Under the pieces are notes generated by a model. The model was not told the DNA's origin. It saw only the letters and a program-made list of their open reading frames with translations, and searched no databases. The position numbers and the translations under genes are program-made. A stretch of 64,000 bases of DNA from Ophioderma brevispina (taxonomy: Eukaryota > Echinodermata > Ophiuroidea > Amphilepidida > Ophiodermatidae): assembly GCA_023653785.1 (NCBI GenBank), contig JAMKCH010002963.1, positions 1-64,000 on the forward strand, written 5' to 3'. Of the stretch, positions 25,801 to 40,800 are shown piece after piece. Every line of letters starts with the position of its first letter. The stretch's first letter is position 1.

Positions 25801-28800
25801 TGTATTTCGCCATAACTACTTTTCCCGAAATTTTTATGGCAAAACTACGTAACTTGACAAATTGTGTTGTAATTCTGAAGTGGTTTAATCATTAACTCTC
25901 AAAATTGAAGAATATACAGAAAATGATATGATAAATATATTAAATGTATTCAATCTAGCTAATTTTTAGTGTATAAGAAAATGCAAACCAATGAACTTTA
26001 AAGGTAAATATCTCAAACGGTCGAATTTTCAAATACGTATTTTGCCATAAAAGGACCGAGGGGAGAAAGTTAAAATGTAATTAGGCCCTCAGATGAAGTA
26101 TATCATTGTAATGAAAATACAAAACGTCGTGTGAGTGCAAAAAGGTGCAATAGCTGATACATGTGTGTTGCCGCATGTTAAAATAGGTATAGGGCGGTTA
26201 TTTGCCGAATTTCTGTGTTTTGGAATCCGATATTCCAGAATTGGGCTCAGGCCTGGCGTCAAAACTCAACCGCTGTTGACCGGCGGTTCGAGGTGGTTGA
26301 CTCGTGTCCCATTGTTTAGAATAGAAACCTGGTTGCAACCAGAAAGAACCAGACAAAAACCGGTGAGAACTGAAGGTTGAGTTTTGAAGCTGTTCCTTAT
26401 CATAACCATGATCTCAAAACAAACAAAAACAAAATAAAAAAGAAACCTTACGGAAACCCCTTGAAAGTCTACGTCCGCCATTGCTTCAAATACAATGTTT
26501 GCCATTTCCATATCAGAGTAGTCAAAATCAGCAATGGAGCGAGGTGGGGCTGCAAATATGATGAAAATACGTAAAAGTGCCAAAGGCTGCAATGGTTATT
26601 AGGTGTGCCATATAAGGCATTACATTCTAGAAACACTTTGTACTAGTCTTTGACAACAAGTCAAGCATAACAGATTACCAGTGACTAGACCTTTTTAATC
26701 TTACGCTTACCCAATGTTTCCTGTTTCAAAATGAATGCGCTTACAATGATTTAAAACGATGCACAAAATTTGCCTTGAACAACGTGCATTATGGGTGTAA
26801 AATTGTAAATATTCGGTAGCGATGGCCCTCTCACAAACTGTGATGCTTTTGTAAAGGAGTTTCTATAACCTGACTCATCTGACACTTTTTTCTAACACAC
26901 TTATGAATTCGGAAACCTTAACAGAATAAACCTAGCTGTGCTTTATTCCGTGAAGGGTTTCCGAATTCATAAGTGTGTCAGAAAAAAAGTGTGTTAGATG
27001 GATCAGGTTATGGAAATACCATTTTTGTAATGCTCTAATCTTCTAAACGCCGTTTACAAGCCCGGGTTACAAGCATTCCAGCAGTACATCAAAGTGGGGT
27101 GCCTCAAGTTCTTCGTGTGTACCTAAAATTATCCTACAATGTACCTCTTGTAAACACACACGCGCGCACACACACACACACTCCACTCTAGCCACTATAT
27201 ATAGTCCATAATCCAGTTTCTGTACGGGCCTTAAAAATCGAGTTTGTTGCACCCACCTGGTGATTAATTTTCCAATATATCACCTTGAAGGGGGTGTCCC
27301 CTGACTAGGATTAGGTATGTTTCCGCCCCGAAAAGTTGCACATTAGCGCGTACTGCCTATTTCAAAATGGCCACCATTGTTTTATGAAAAACTGCTATTG
27401 TATTTTCATTATAGATAGGAATTTTACCCAGGACTCTACGAAATAAAGTTTTACCTTCCTGAAGTGGGCTTAAACATTTAAGTGTCCAAGATGGCCGCCG
27501 GTATGAGGCATGTTTTGTTAAATGTACTAAAATTGCCAAATAGATGGGGTAAGAATGCAGGCAAGTTTTGAGAGCACCAAAAAGAGATTCAATGACATTT
27601 GTGTTTTGCGGACATGATCATAACTCATGATGGCGGCGGTTATACCCGCTCCGGGGGACATAAATCAAGAAGAAAAACACCCCTGCACATCTTTTTGGAC
27701 ATAATAAGAACCATAACGAAAACTATTGATAAAATTATTCCGCAATTTTCTCTCGTACTTCTGGATAATTGCAGACCACTCAACACTAGTTTACGCTGGG
27801 AAGGAAGCTGATCTAGGCAGTGGAGAGAGGGAAGGAGCCTGTGGTACAAGTCAGAAACAAAGATAGCACCTGATGTGCTCGAAAGAAACTTAGGCCACCA
27901 TATTTAAATTTTCCGTCTACATATAGACAATTTTGTCACTTCTTCATAAGCATATTTTTTATTTTACTGGGAAACACCTGTGACGTCACTGAGTAGTCCT
28001 TAAATAAAGTCCACAACCATTATTATAATTTTATTGTATCAGGTTGATATGAGTTGTTGTCTTCCTATGACCTTTTATATAGTCAGCTTAAACTACGTTA
28101 TATGGCCCAAGTAGTAACCAGCTATAGTAACGGCACTCTCTAGGACAAGTCAATACCCCACTTTAATATTTGTTACATCTTGGAAATGATTTAGGTCATT
28201 TTTAGAAAGTGTTGTTTAATAACGTCGAAAAGATGGGTAGGGCTGTTTTTCTTCCTGATTTACGTACCCTAGAGCGAATATAATCACCACCATCTTTAAA
28301 AACAAGCCTGTTCGTAAAATATAAATGCCATAAATTCTTTTTGGAGCTCCCATTATATCACCCCGGTTCTTATTTCAACAATTTGTCATTTTAAGTTCAT
28401 TAGCAAAATATGCCTCCTTGCGGCGGCCTTCTTGGACGCCTAGATGTTTAAGCCCCTTCAGGCAGTTAAAAACTTGGTTTCGCGTAGTCGTGGATAAAAT
28501 TTCTATCTGTAAAGTTTCAATATTTCAAAAAATAAAAAATTTACATAAAAACAATGGAAGCCATTTTGAAATGGGCAGGACACGCTAACGTGCAGCTTTT
28601 CGGGGCGGAAACATACCTAATCCTAGTCAGGGGGACATCCCCTTTAAGGTGACATATGGGAAAATTAATCACTAATTGGGTGCAACGAACGAAAAATATG
28701 ATGATGGCAGCTTATGGACTAATAGTCCATTTTAGTCCCTTCGTTGCTCTTTGGAGTACAATGCCATTAGAATTGTAAATTAAAGCCACTTTTAAGTTGC

Positions 28801-31800
28801 ATCTTGAGATTAGCCGAGTGGAAATAGCTGCAACTTACTGAATGACTTGAGCTTGATATCTGCGTTGTTAAGCGCTATAGCTGCTGTCCAGGCTGCATCA
28901 TATCCAAATGGAGCTTCTTCTATTCCAGATAATTCGTCTGGTGGACGCTGGACGAATTCTTCATATTTCTTCATGTAACCTGAAGAACTCTTTAAAGTAA
29001 TAAGAAATTCATTTACCTGCCATCTCTGAAGTATACCGTCTGTTTTATTAACAACCTGAAGGATAATAACTGATCGTGCAAGTCGATATTTTTTGTGTAA
29101 ACATAGGTTAAAATTCATTTTATACTTTCTTAGACCTACATGTAGGATGCATTTTTATGACAATATAAGTAAATTCGTAATATTTAACTGCATAAGAGGG
29201 TTCCTTGGGACCCATTTTTGTTTTGTTTTCGGCCCGCATATTTTAACCCTGCAATATTTGGTTTATATTTTTTTTTGTATTAGTCTAACTTTTAGTTGCT
29301 TTTGGATTGAATCTATCGCGGCGTTTTGGAGTTAATTAGCATGGGTCCCTTGGAGGTCCTCCTTATGCACCAACGGAAGTTCCCATAACAAAAATGAAAA
29401 AAGTTAAGAGTTACTGTGATTCTGATTTTCATAATGCATACAATTAGTGCCGGCGCCAGGAGGTGACAGGGAATGGCTGCCCCCAAGAGTTTTCAAAATT
29501 CAGAAAAGACGGAGGTTTAGGCAGAAATTGCATTAAAATTAGGTTTTTAGCTATATGAGTATATCGTGTAATTTTTCGCCCCCTAAAGATTTTACCCTGG
29601 CAAATGTGTAACGATTTATTGAACTTAAATTCTTTGGGAAGGCGATTATATAATCCATGAGTGCGAAACCCTAGTACAGGTAAGTGTTAATATGAACATT
29701 TATTTCGAGGTAATGATCCCTCCTTTAAGAGCCCGGCCCGGGTGCACTTGTATTCCAAGTTAGGTAAGCCTATTATGATCGTTATGGCTTACCAAAATGT
29801 GCCTAAAACGCGTATTTGCACTTGGCAAGAAAACCACCCTAATCCACCCCAAGTATTTTGGTTTTGATTTTGATATTCTAAACAAGTATTTTGGTTTGAT
29901 ATTATAATATCGAATATAACAAAATCCAATCATCATCGATATTGGACTGATATCATAGGCATTGTAACTGTTATTTTTTTGCCAAATTTTGTGTGCCAAT
30001 AGCAGGTAGAATTTAGAAAGGGGAGTTTCCGTAACCTGACCCATCTGACACACTTTTTTTTCTGAAACACTTATGAATTCGGAAATCTTAACGGAATAAA
30101 CATGTGCTTTATTTCGTGAAGGGTTTCCGAATTCATAAGGGTATCAGAAAAAGTGTGTCAGATGGGTCAGGTTACGGAAACTCCTGGTAGAAAGAGAGAA
30201 ATATAATAGACGAAGTAAACACTACACGTTAATGGATAGCTAGTGGCTATTGACCGGCATACGGAATAAAGCACAGGTTTGGGTGTCAGATTGGTCAAGT
30301 TACGAAAACTCCCGTTGTGACATGGGATGCCCGAGAGCTAACAGTTCTTGAAGTGTACCTTGCCGTAGAAGCAGTAGCGGGTGAATATACCATTCAAGGT
30401 GCCCAACGAATACAGAACCTATGGCGGATTTACATCAACAACCAAGAAGCCAGGAATAAATTGTTTGTAGATAGAGGGCATCACCTTGAGACGTCTGTTC
30501 ATTCCATTGTCGTCTACCAATCCGTATTTACGAGACAAGCCCACCACCAGAGTCGCAATCAGCAACGTTCCTCTGTCCTAGAGTAATGACTTGATACTTG
30601 ACCAAGATTGACAAGACCAAGATTAAGAATATCCAACGCCACACAAACAAAGCTCTCCATTGACGCCTGTATAACAAATTTTAGTGACCGACGCTGAATT
30701 CGCGCATGTGTAGTACATTCGGGTGACTGACCTAAATATAAAAGGTTAAATCTTTAATGTTGCATCGATTTCTTTAAAAATGGTTTCAAATTGTTAACCT
30801 TTCCACAGGGATTGCATCAAAAGTAGTTTACCTCCCTTTTGTATTTGGTTATCGAGATAAATCACGAACAAGATCAATGCCATTGACCTCTATTGATCGC
30901 CGAATTTTAGAAAAGTGTTAGACTGGTCAAAATTTTTTGTTGCAGTCTTTGAGGATTTGAGCCCATTTTTAAAGAAATCGGAGCAAAAAGATTTAACCTT
31001 TGGTGATGACCTTAGACATTCGACGATTTTGTCTTTTATCTCCGTAACCATAATTTTTTTTTATCATACCACATCACGAGTAATAAAATCAAAATTTATT
31101 TTTATTTATATTAGCTTAATGATACACACATTGGATCTTTAATATTGTTCTCTTCTAAACACTCGAACAACGCCCTAGTAAAATGACTAGAAATAGAAAC
31201 TCGGAGAAAAATTAAGTTTAATAGACTCTGTAGCAATAACAAATGAATACAAGTAGCTTGCGTTTCATTTGGTCCTAAAATTGACTTTTACATTAACCTT
31301 GTGTATGTCACCAGAATTCTATTAGGCCAATGAAAGTCAATGTTATGTTTCCCGTAACATTTTTTGCACATCATAATGAGGCAACTATTTCATTTTTCAT
31401 TATTCATATTTTGCAGTAACAGCCTTCACCAACCTTCAGCGTGCTCTAATACCTACAATATTGTGTCAAACCACCACCCTACATTTTGAAATGATTTTGT
31501 AACTGTTCTTTGGTTTAAAATCTACTAAATTCACATCACAAGATGTGATCACAAGAAGAAACCTTGATATATTTTCTTTAAAATACAAAATAATGAACTT
31601 TTTCGGGATTTCAGCATCTCAAACGCGGGCAGAAAATCATAACGCGGGAGGGTTACGGGAAACATAACATCGACTTTCATACGCCTTAAGTACACCTCCG
31701 AATAGATTCTAGTCATTTTAAAAAGGCCGTTTTTAGAGTGTTGCACTATAGACCAAGTGCTCACCTAAATCCACATTTTATTTATTTTCAATAGTATTTT

Positions 31801-34800
31801 TGCTGAACCCATCTTTCCCTAAAGGATCTTTACACGGAAGGTATTATATATATTCAATGATGTTTTGTTTGGCTTCCAGATCGTCCAAGGCTGCGAAGAA
31901 TATAGTACAAGTACCTGGTTTACCTGAACATTTCTGGACATTTCGGAACATTGCAAGAATAACTTAAACGTGAAGGATAGGTCTGTAATATTATTATTTT
32001 TTTTCAAATGAAAAATTGACAAAAAGGATGAAAACAGCGGTGTTCAAAGACATTAATCTCCATTCAATTACGTGTTGCAGTAAGTATCCGTACGGAGAGT
32101 AATGACTAAAATATCTGATTTTGTCCTTATTAGGTTGCACACCACTACTAGTCTATGGGGAAAATGGCAACTTTGAGCATGTTTCTTTCACATTTTAAAA
32201 CTCTCACAGAGGAAATACAACAATATCACCCCAAAGTACAAGCTAAAATGACCAAATAACCCAATTTTGAACATATGATGACCAGAACATTTTTTAGTTA
32301 CGAATCACCAAACTCGCCCGATGTAAGACCGGCAACCCAAGATCCTCTAGGCCCTATAGTCGCCAAAGCTAGTAATTGCAATCGATGTGAAATTGATGAC
32401 CGCGGAGTAAATTGACTCAAATTCACTGTCCAAATGCCGCTTAGTTTGAGAAAACATACCAGTCTACCATGTCAATCATGATATTTCATCACTTTCTTAA
32501 TATAACTAGTGCATTTTCAGACATTTTAAAGCACTTTTTTCCAGATGCCATGCAAGAAAGTAGTCCACCCCAGATTTTTGATCCTTACGGCAACCAGGTT
32601 AGTGGTGTATAACCATTAGTTTGCTTTCAGTCTTATCATTAGTACGTTAGAATATCTACCGCGAAAATATGATTTTGATCATTTTTTTATGATCTAGCAA
32701 ATCACTGGTATTGTCTTTATTTGATAAAATGGTCCAAATTAACCAATATTGCAAACCTGTATTACTTTAACATTGGTTCATTTAAAATAGTTGACATTTC
32801 TTCAGAAGCAAACCATCTCTGCAGTTCACACCACATGTATTGATAATGATGTGTTAGCCATAGTGAGATTAAAGTAGGTTGCAAATTAATGACCGTGTAT
32901 GATAGCCATATGTTGAATTGATGGCAAGATAAGATTATTTTCAATATCATTTGAGTTATTAGAGTCTTTTAATATTAATTTGGATATCTGCCTGACCCAT
33001 TTCATTACCACAGACAATTTCCGATTCAAGGGGAAAATGTCATTTTCATCATTACTTTATCATTACCTATGAGTGCTCATCATTTCGTTGGGTCTTTCAT
33101 TGGGGTCAGTGGTGGTTTCTCTTCTTGCCGAGAAGATGCGCGAGCGCGTTATATAAGCTTTAAAACAGGTATACTTTTTACGCATATGGACGTGTTTTTA
33201 CACCTCTCTGTTAAGCACAGAAAATGCTATCGAGTTAGTATTACTTGCTAGGCAAGTTATTAAGCCCAACTGCACGGCAGTTACCGGGGGACAGTAACTT
33301 CTACCAACTGCTATGCCAAGCGGAAGTGATTTCCATGTGTTTTTAAATAAATGTACTTCTTGGTGATACTGTAACTGCACATCTTATGATACCATGACGG
33401 ACAAAGATGCTCGACTTCATCTACACAGTTTGTAGAAGAGGTGATAAACAATGTGAAATATAAGGATTTCCTGAGTAAGCTGATAAATGAAGCTGTGTCA
33501 AATGAGATCCAAATATTTAGCAGCACTATAAGCCATTTGCAGGCTAATGTCAGAGACCTACAAAACCAAGTAACCAATCTAAAGGATGATGTGGAAAAAC
33601 TGGAGGGTGAAAATCTGGATCTCCATAGCAAAGCAATCTCAAGCAAAAAGAAGAAGTAGGCAAGCGAAATGTCATGCTAGTCGCCGAATTAGGCAGCCAA
33701 GTCCATACTAGCTCAAAAACAATTGAGGAGTTGCAAAAGTACACACGCAGAAGCTGTGCCCTAGTAACTGGTGTTCCAGAAGAAGCTAAGGAGGACACAG
33801 ATGACACCATTATCAAGATCGCCAAGGACAAGATGAATGTTCCACTATCGCTGACTGATCTGCATAGAACACACCGTATTTGTAAGAAAATTCCAGGAAA
33901 GCCACAGGCCTATCGTGGTTATATTTGCCATTCATTCATAAAAAAATAGAGTGCAGGAACTGCTTACTCCAAATACACAAATCTCATTTAAAATATGGCT
34001 CAAGATTTAGTCCGTGATTCGCGCTATGAAGCCGCTTGGACATGGGGCGGCCGGGTGACAATTCTTTCAGACATAGATTGGGATCACAGATTGACAGTGA
34101 AAAATGAAAGAGACCTCCTTCAAATTTATAGTAAATGTGCGGGATCTGATTAAATAGGTTTCACACATTTGATCATATTACGTTAAAGATCTTTGATATA
34201 TATATTTATATTGAAACACATACGAACAAATGAAGCATATTTCATTATTATACCCTATTATGTATTTTGCGTCATTGGGCTGATATTCAATAACTATTCA
34301 AAATGGCAGTTTAAATTACATGTGATGTAGTACTAAACTGAGCTGAGCAATAATGGATGATGTTGCTTGGACCCGATGATGTCCGACCTATCATTATTAT
34401 GTAGTAATAAACTTGTTTATTTGTCATGACTGCGTGGCAATGATGACAATCATTAGCATTCCTGAAAAATCAATTAAGAGACGGGAGTATTATGCTCCAT
34501 GACAAACACCCAAATTAAATTGTTTATCATGCATTAGTAATATCCTGAAGATTAATACATCGTCAATCAATACTGCTATAATACTATTTCAGTTTATATG
34601 ATCAATATAGTTTGTCACTCTGGCTCAGTATGGTTCCATCCCCAATGTACTAAATTAAAGCAAAAACAATTGAAACGGCTTAATCCCAAAGAATGGGTCT
34701 GTTTTAAATGTAATAATGATGTTATTAGTGGTTCAAATTCTGATACAGATAATGATATAAGTGAATCCAACAATTCTCCTCAATTTAATGTAAATGCATG

Positions 34801-37800
34801 ATGTAGACTTAACAAAATAGGACGAAATGGTTTTTAATCCCTTGAGATTCGATAATAATCCTAGTGCAAAGGGATTATAAACTCTGATAGCAATGATATT
34901 CATAAATGCTCATATCTTACACCTGAACAATTCTGTTTGGATTCAGATATGATTAATGGGAAATTTAATATTCTAACTGTGAATGTCAGAAGTTTGTCCA
35001 AAAATTTCGAAAGTCTAAAAGAATGTATTCTAAATTTTCGCTGTCATTTTATGGTGATAGGAGTTTCTGAAACCCATCTGAAAGACAAGCCACACGACAA
35101 CTACAACCTCCCTGGATATAAGATGGAACACACAAACAGGATTGGTCGAGAAAAAGGTGGAGTATGTATGTATGTATATTTCTGACAAGGTTATGTTCAA
35201 ATTAAGGAAAGACTTAATGTTATGCTAATTCGAATTACGAATCTTGCTTTATCGAAATTGAAAACAAGGATAAAAAGAATGTTGTAGTGGGCGTTGTAGA
35301 CAGGGCTCACACCTATTTCCAACTTTCTAACTGACATGATCTATATTTAAAAGTTAAATCCGAGAAAAAAAAAACATTACGATGTTATGGGTGATTTCAA
35401 TATGAACTTTAAAAGTTGACAACTATATACTACTTAGTTCTGTCATAGTTAATCTGTCTACAAAACCTCCATCAGTAGACTTCGAGCACCCTCACTCAAC
35501 CCTGGGAATATCCACCAAACCTTCAATTCTTTCCATTGGCGAATTCAACAGCATAGTACCCATTGGGGCTACAATGAAAACTAACAAAGACGGACAAGCT
35601 GTAGAAGAATGGGATAGACAGTCAACATCTACGTCTCATTCACGACTCTAAGCTGCCGACATCCTGTCATAGTGCCCGCTGGAAGAGAGTTTATAACCCT
35701 GAGCTAGCTATTGTAGCAAAACATCTCTAAGCCTGTGTAGCAAGATTGTTCTGGATCCTGTTCCACAAAACCTCAACATCGACCAATCGGTACACAAGTC
35801 AACGCTGCAGTAAGACCAAACAAAGTGCCTTTTAAGCGTCGCTTTAACTACAAGAAAGCAGGACTGGCAAGGATTCACTGGTGACATGGATCAGAACGTG
35901 AAAAGGATTGCTCCAAAACCCATAACTATGACAAATTTGCCCAAATAGTGACAAGACTGCACGGAGATCATACCCAGAGGCGGTAGGACGGAAATTTGTA
36001 TATACCAGGCCTTTCAAGGAATGTGCTACAGATATCAAGCGTATATCACATGTTTGAAGCTGATCTTTCTCAGCTAAATCAATTGCTAAAGGTGAGGAAG
36101 TTCGGAGAGGATCTCCGGAAAAGACTTGCAAAACCGGGCACACTTAATTGGAATCCACGATATGACCATAACATCAAGAAAGCAGGGTCTACATCCGAAA
36201 GCTCCGAGGGGATCCAACAGAACCTCCACAGCAGGCCAAATGTTACCACCCAACCCAAGTTGCCCACCCCCCAACTGCTTTTAAATGAAAATGCAAAATT
36301 AAAAAAAAAAACCCAAGAAGATCAAACTAGACCATAAGAAGGTATAGTGGTGACCTGGTTTTACTCGCCCTCAACATGGGACGAATTGGAATCGGTATTG
36401 CTAAATTTCAACCAGGAAAAACAGAAGGCCTTGACAAATCTCTACTGAGCAAACTAAGAAATCTGGACCAGTAGACAAAAGGGAATGGCTCTTGAGCTAT
36501 ACAAATTGCTTGCCTTATTTCCCACAGTTCCCCAAAGATCTGGAGGAAAGCACATGTTATGGGGGGCACTTCTAAAGCATGGGAAAGATCCATCAATCCC
36601 AGAGCTACAGACCTATATCAACTCTAGCCATACCGACAAGCTTCTTTGAACGCGCCTGCTCAATCGTATCGCACCTGTGATAGAAGAACACCTCTGCCAG
36701 AACAAGCAGGTGCGGCCAGGACAAATCAACAAAACCAAGTACTCAAACCTAACTCAACACATGCGGAATTCAGTGAAGCAGCAGACGTGGTACCCATCTT
36801 GGACTGCGATAATATTTGAGAACCACAGTGTATGGACCGATAAGAAGAAGACCTACTCATGACTTTCTTGATCTTATTATTCTCTTCTTGAGGCCAGCAA
36901 TTTACAAACCTACCAGAATTACCAATACTACTGCTACCATGTTGATAACTATATTGACGAACAGTGGAAAATATAACAATCAGTTATACTGGTTACAAAT
37001 AGCAGCGACCCATTTGCAAACTATCTGATCGACAAAATAGAACCCAATTCAAGTGATACAAAGAGAGAAGAATTTAAAAGAAATCACAGTACATGATAAA
37101 TTAAAAAAAGATTATCTGATGTAAAATGGCATGAAATTCTCTGTCATAACAATGCCGACGATGACTATTTGTATTCATTGATATTGTGATACCAATATAC
37201 AATGAATGTATTCCACTAGGTATAGTAAGAAAAAGAAAGATCCAATTCACCATGGATACCACAGGCTTATTGGAAAACGTTATTAATAAGAAAATGAAAA
37301 AAGGTTTCTCAGTCGTGGGCCCCATATTATGGATGCATTACAACAGCATATAAGAATGCAAGCTCAGTCACCAGAAGCTCTTGAAATCACATCTGTACTG
37401 AATATGTTGTTTGTTTTGTGTATGCGCCTTGATCACTGAAATTTGTTTTTCTCTGGATATTGCGCTTTATAAAGAAATTTATGTATGTATGTATATCTGA
37501 ACCCCCCCCCCCATTGTGACCCTGAACCTATTTTGACTCATAATATTGAACTACAACCTGTCGAGGGGGCAAACCAACTTTTTTATCCTGGAAAGGTGAC
37601 GAATACGTTGGCATACTTTCGACGCGATTGTTCCTTTTCATATTTGACCCCTTATAAAACCCTAACCCCCTTGAAATATATGTTCCATCCTTTGATTGGT
37701 AAACTTTTGATATGTTGTTTTCTCAATACAATAGCTAAAATTATGGAGAAAATGAGTCTTTTGCAATTAGTTTTGGGTTAAGGTGTCATTTATTCTATTT

Positions 37801-40800
37801 TGACTGACCTACTGTGTTCAACTCATTCCTAGCAACATTTTTGCCTTGCAGTCGACACCTGTACCACTCATTCAGGTGAAATTCACTAGATGACAGCCTA
37901 AAAACGAGCGACTGGAGAGTGAAGACTACGGAACCTCTAGTATGGCAAGCCATATTTTGTATCTTAAGTCTCTACCAATTCGATATTCTTCAAAGCTCCT
38001 CCTTCCGGTAAGCCCCGATAGCATGCACACAAAGATAACCATCGGTGCCTCCGTCATCTGGGCGATCGACAATCGAGAATTATCTGCCACCAGGGCTGGT
38101 AGAAGCCTAGGGTAAACATAATACTTATGAAAAATAGCGCTTTTCAGGTGGCACTCCCTCAAGGTATCGTGAAAGCTTTCATTTATCCCTGTGACACCCT
38201 AATTATGTATTATATCCAATGCGTACATCAGCCCGTATTCCAAAGCGGTGTTTATCAATCGGTTAGCTGTATAAAAGTTGCGTTGGAACCGAGCCGCTAA
38301 GTATCATTGCGTAAGGCGCATTTTTTCAATAATGGCCAAGAATAACTTTCAGCCCACATATTCTACTTATTTTGGTTTTTGCGATCTGTACAATGCACTA
38401 CGTTGCTAATCGTCATACATTAATATACGTCTAGCCCTGTTTCCTTCTCATTGTATAGGTGTCTCTTTTGTTTGCCCACTATTTTTGCAAATGTGGCTTC
38501 AGGCCACTTCCGCAAAAAAAAAACCAAACAAACAAAACGCACTATAGAAATCGGTGTAGAAACCAGTCTGCAATGTTGGGGAGCATTATAAATATACTCG
38601 CATATGGACACATGCATGACGGAACATTTCCTTGGAATCAACTAACGAGACAAACATAAAAGTCTGTCAGGCGGAATGCCACAACGTACGGTTGTTATAT
38701 GTGTGTCGCAAGCAGGACTGTATTCAAAATATAAAAGCTGTGTTGTCGCAGAATGGCATTTTCTCGGACCAAAGGTGAATTCAAGAGCCAGATACGTCAA
38801 AGCTTGATTATAATTTGTTAGGGATACCAACAATCGACATAAATTCTACATATGCTAAATATTTAAATACATTACAAAAGAAGATATGTAAATAATTAGA
38901 AAAAATCGCAAATAATTCTTTGCTCGCCGTAAATGTCAGATAACGCTCAAAACAGACCATTCGCGAATATAATGGTCGTTAGATATGTTTCGCTTATAGT
39001 TTCTGACATGATTCGCCTGCAGTCGACATGTCAGAAACTAGCAAGTTCAAAACACACCTCAAGACTACTATTATATTCGCGAATGATTGTTTCTCGCCTT
39101 TTATCTAAAGCGCAGCGTTAGCGAGTGGAATACCTGTGTCAACCAACCGCTTTGTTAAATTAAATATTAACGCCTCAGCCTTCCACACTGAGCAGATTAC
39201 CTATCGAATCTGGGATCGTCTCGTCTTGGAGTTACCGGTGCTTGTTTACTAGAGTTTAGAAAACATTTTAAAAATAATTTCATAAAATTCCAAAAGAAAG
39301 AGGTTTCCTGTTTTTCGTGAAATGCTCCTTTTAGTTGTCTTTTTAACTGGGGTCGTTGTTGAGTTTCTTAAGAATTCAGAAAGAAATATTGCTTATACTT
39401 TCCCAATTTTGTGTGACGTGCACATAGTGGGTCATGCCTGTATAGTGGAGTATATTAAGTATGTCTAGCTCTTTAAAAATTGATTTAGCTGTTTTATCTC
39501 TATATGATAGACTTTTCACAACTACTAATTTATAACGCTTTATCATGTCTATAGAATTGGAAAATAAAATCAACCAAAGCACATCAAACTGTGTTTTAGA
39601 TTTAAAAAAACAAACAACTTGTATACATACATACATACATACATACAATATACTCTAATACACTGCATGAATCGAAAACACTCTCACCAAGAATTATCCA
39701 TACGTATTTGGCACCGTAGAGTCCGTGTCGGTAAGCCTGGCAAAACACCTTTCGAGCTTCAGGTTCATAAAATATACCGTAGATGATCCGTACTCCCATT
39801 TTCTAGAGTATTATTTGCAGAGGACAAAGGGTTGTTTTGTTATGTCTATAATAACAGCACATATTTGAAGAGCGCCCCCAATTTTCAAATTTGTGAGAAT
39901 TATGCCACAGTTGTGTTAGTAAGTGTGGCTAGTAAACTAAATCCATTTACTAGACAGAAGCGTCGACTTGAATAAAATGACAATAATGGCGAAGTTTTGA
40001 TAAATATTTTGAACGTTAATATTGACATTCGAGAACAAAGAAAAGATTATTATTTTTGAATTTCAAATAATAACATAGTTGATCGTTAAAATACCATACA
40101 GGGGGAAAACGATCAATATATGGCTCACTCTAACCATTATTTTGAACGGTAAAGCTCAAAAGTGTGCACGCGTCATATTAGAATGGATTTTATCATAATT
40201 TTTGGAGATCACAAACCCAAAACAACCCCAAAAACGCGTTTTTTCTCAAAGTGTACTTCATGGAACTTAACACATTTTGTAACAATACCGTTCATACTAT
40301 TGTATATTGCTATCTGTCATCATACCCGACATCTAATCTATGCTCCGTCCGTCCCTCCCGTCTGTCTCTCCGCCCACCCGTCCGTCCAGAGATCTGTCTG
40401 TCTGTACGGTCTTGAAATATATCTTTTTTTTTTTATACAACATCTCGGCCTATTAGTTAAAATGAAAAAAAATTGCCAATATGCGTTGAAAATTCAAGTT
40501 GCGTTGCAAGCACTCCTCGGTAATAAAACAAATAAACATTCAAAATAAGGGTAGAGTGAGCCATATATTATTCGCGACTTTTCCTATGTTATGGTGACTT
40601 TAACGATAAATTATGTTATATTTGGAAATCCAGAAATAATCATATTTTCTTGTTCTCGAATGTCAATATTAACGTTCTTCAAAATATTTTCAACTGCGCC
40701 TTTATGTTATTTTATTAATCGACGCTTCTCGGTTGAAAAACATCTCTGATGAACATGTGAAGTCTTGAAAGTGGTATTTCCAGTTGGAGAGGCGGATAAT

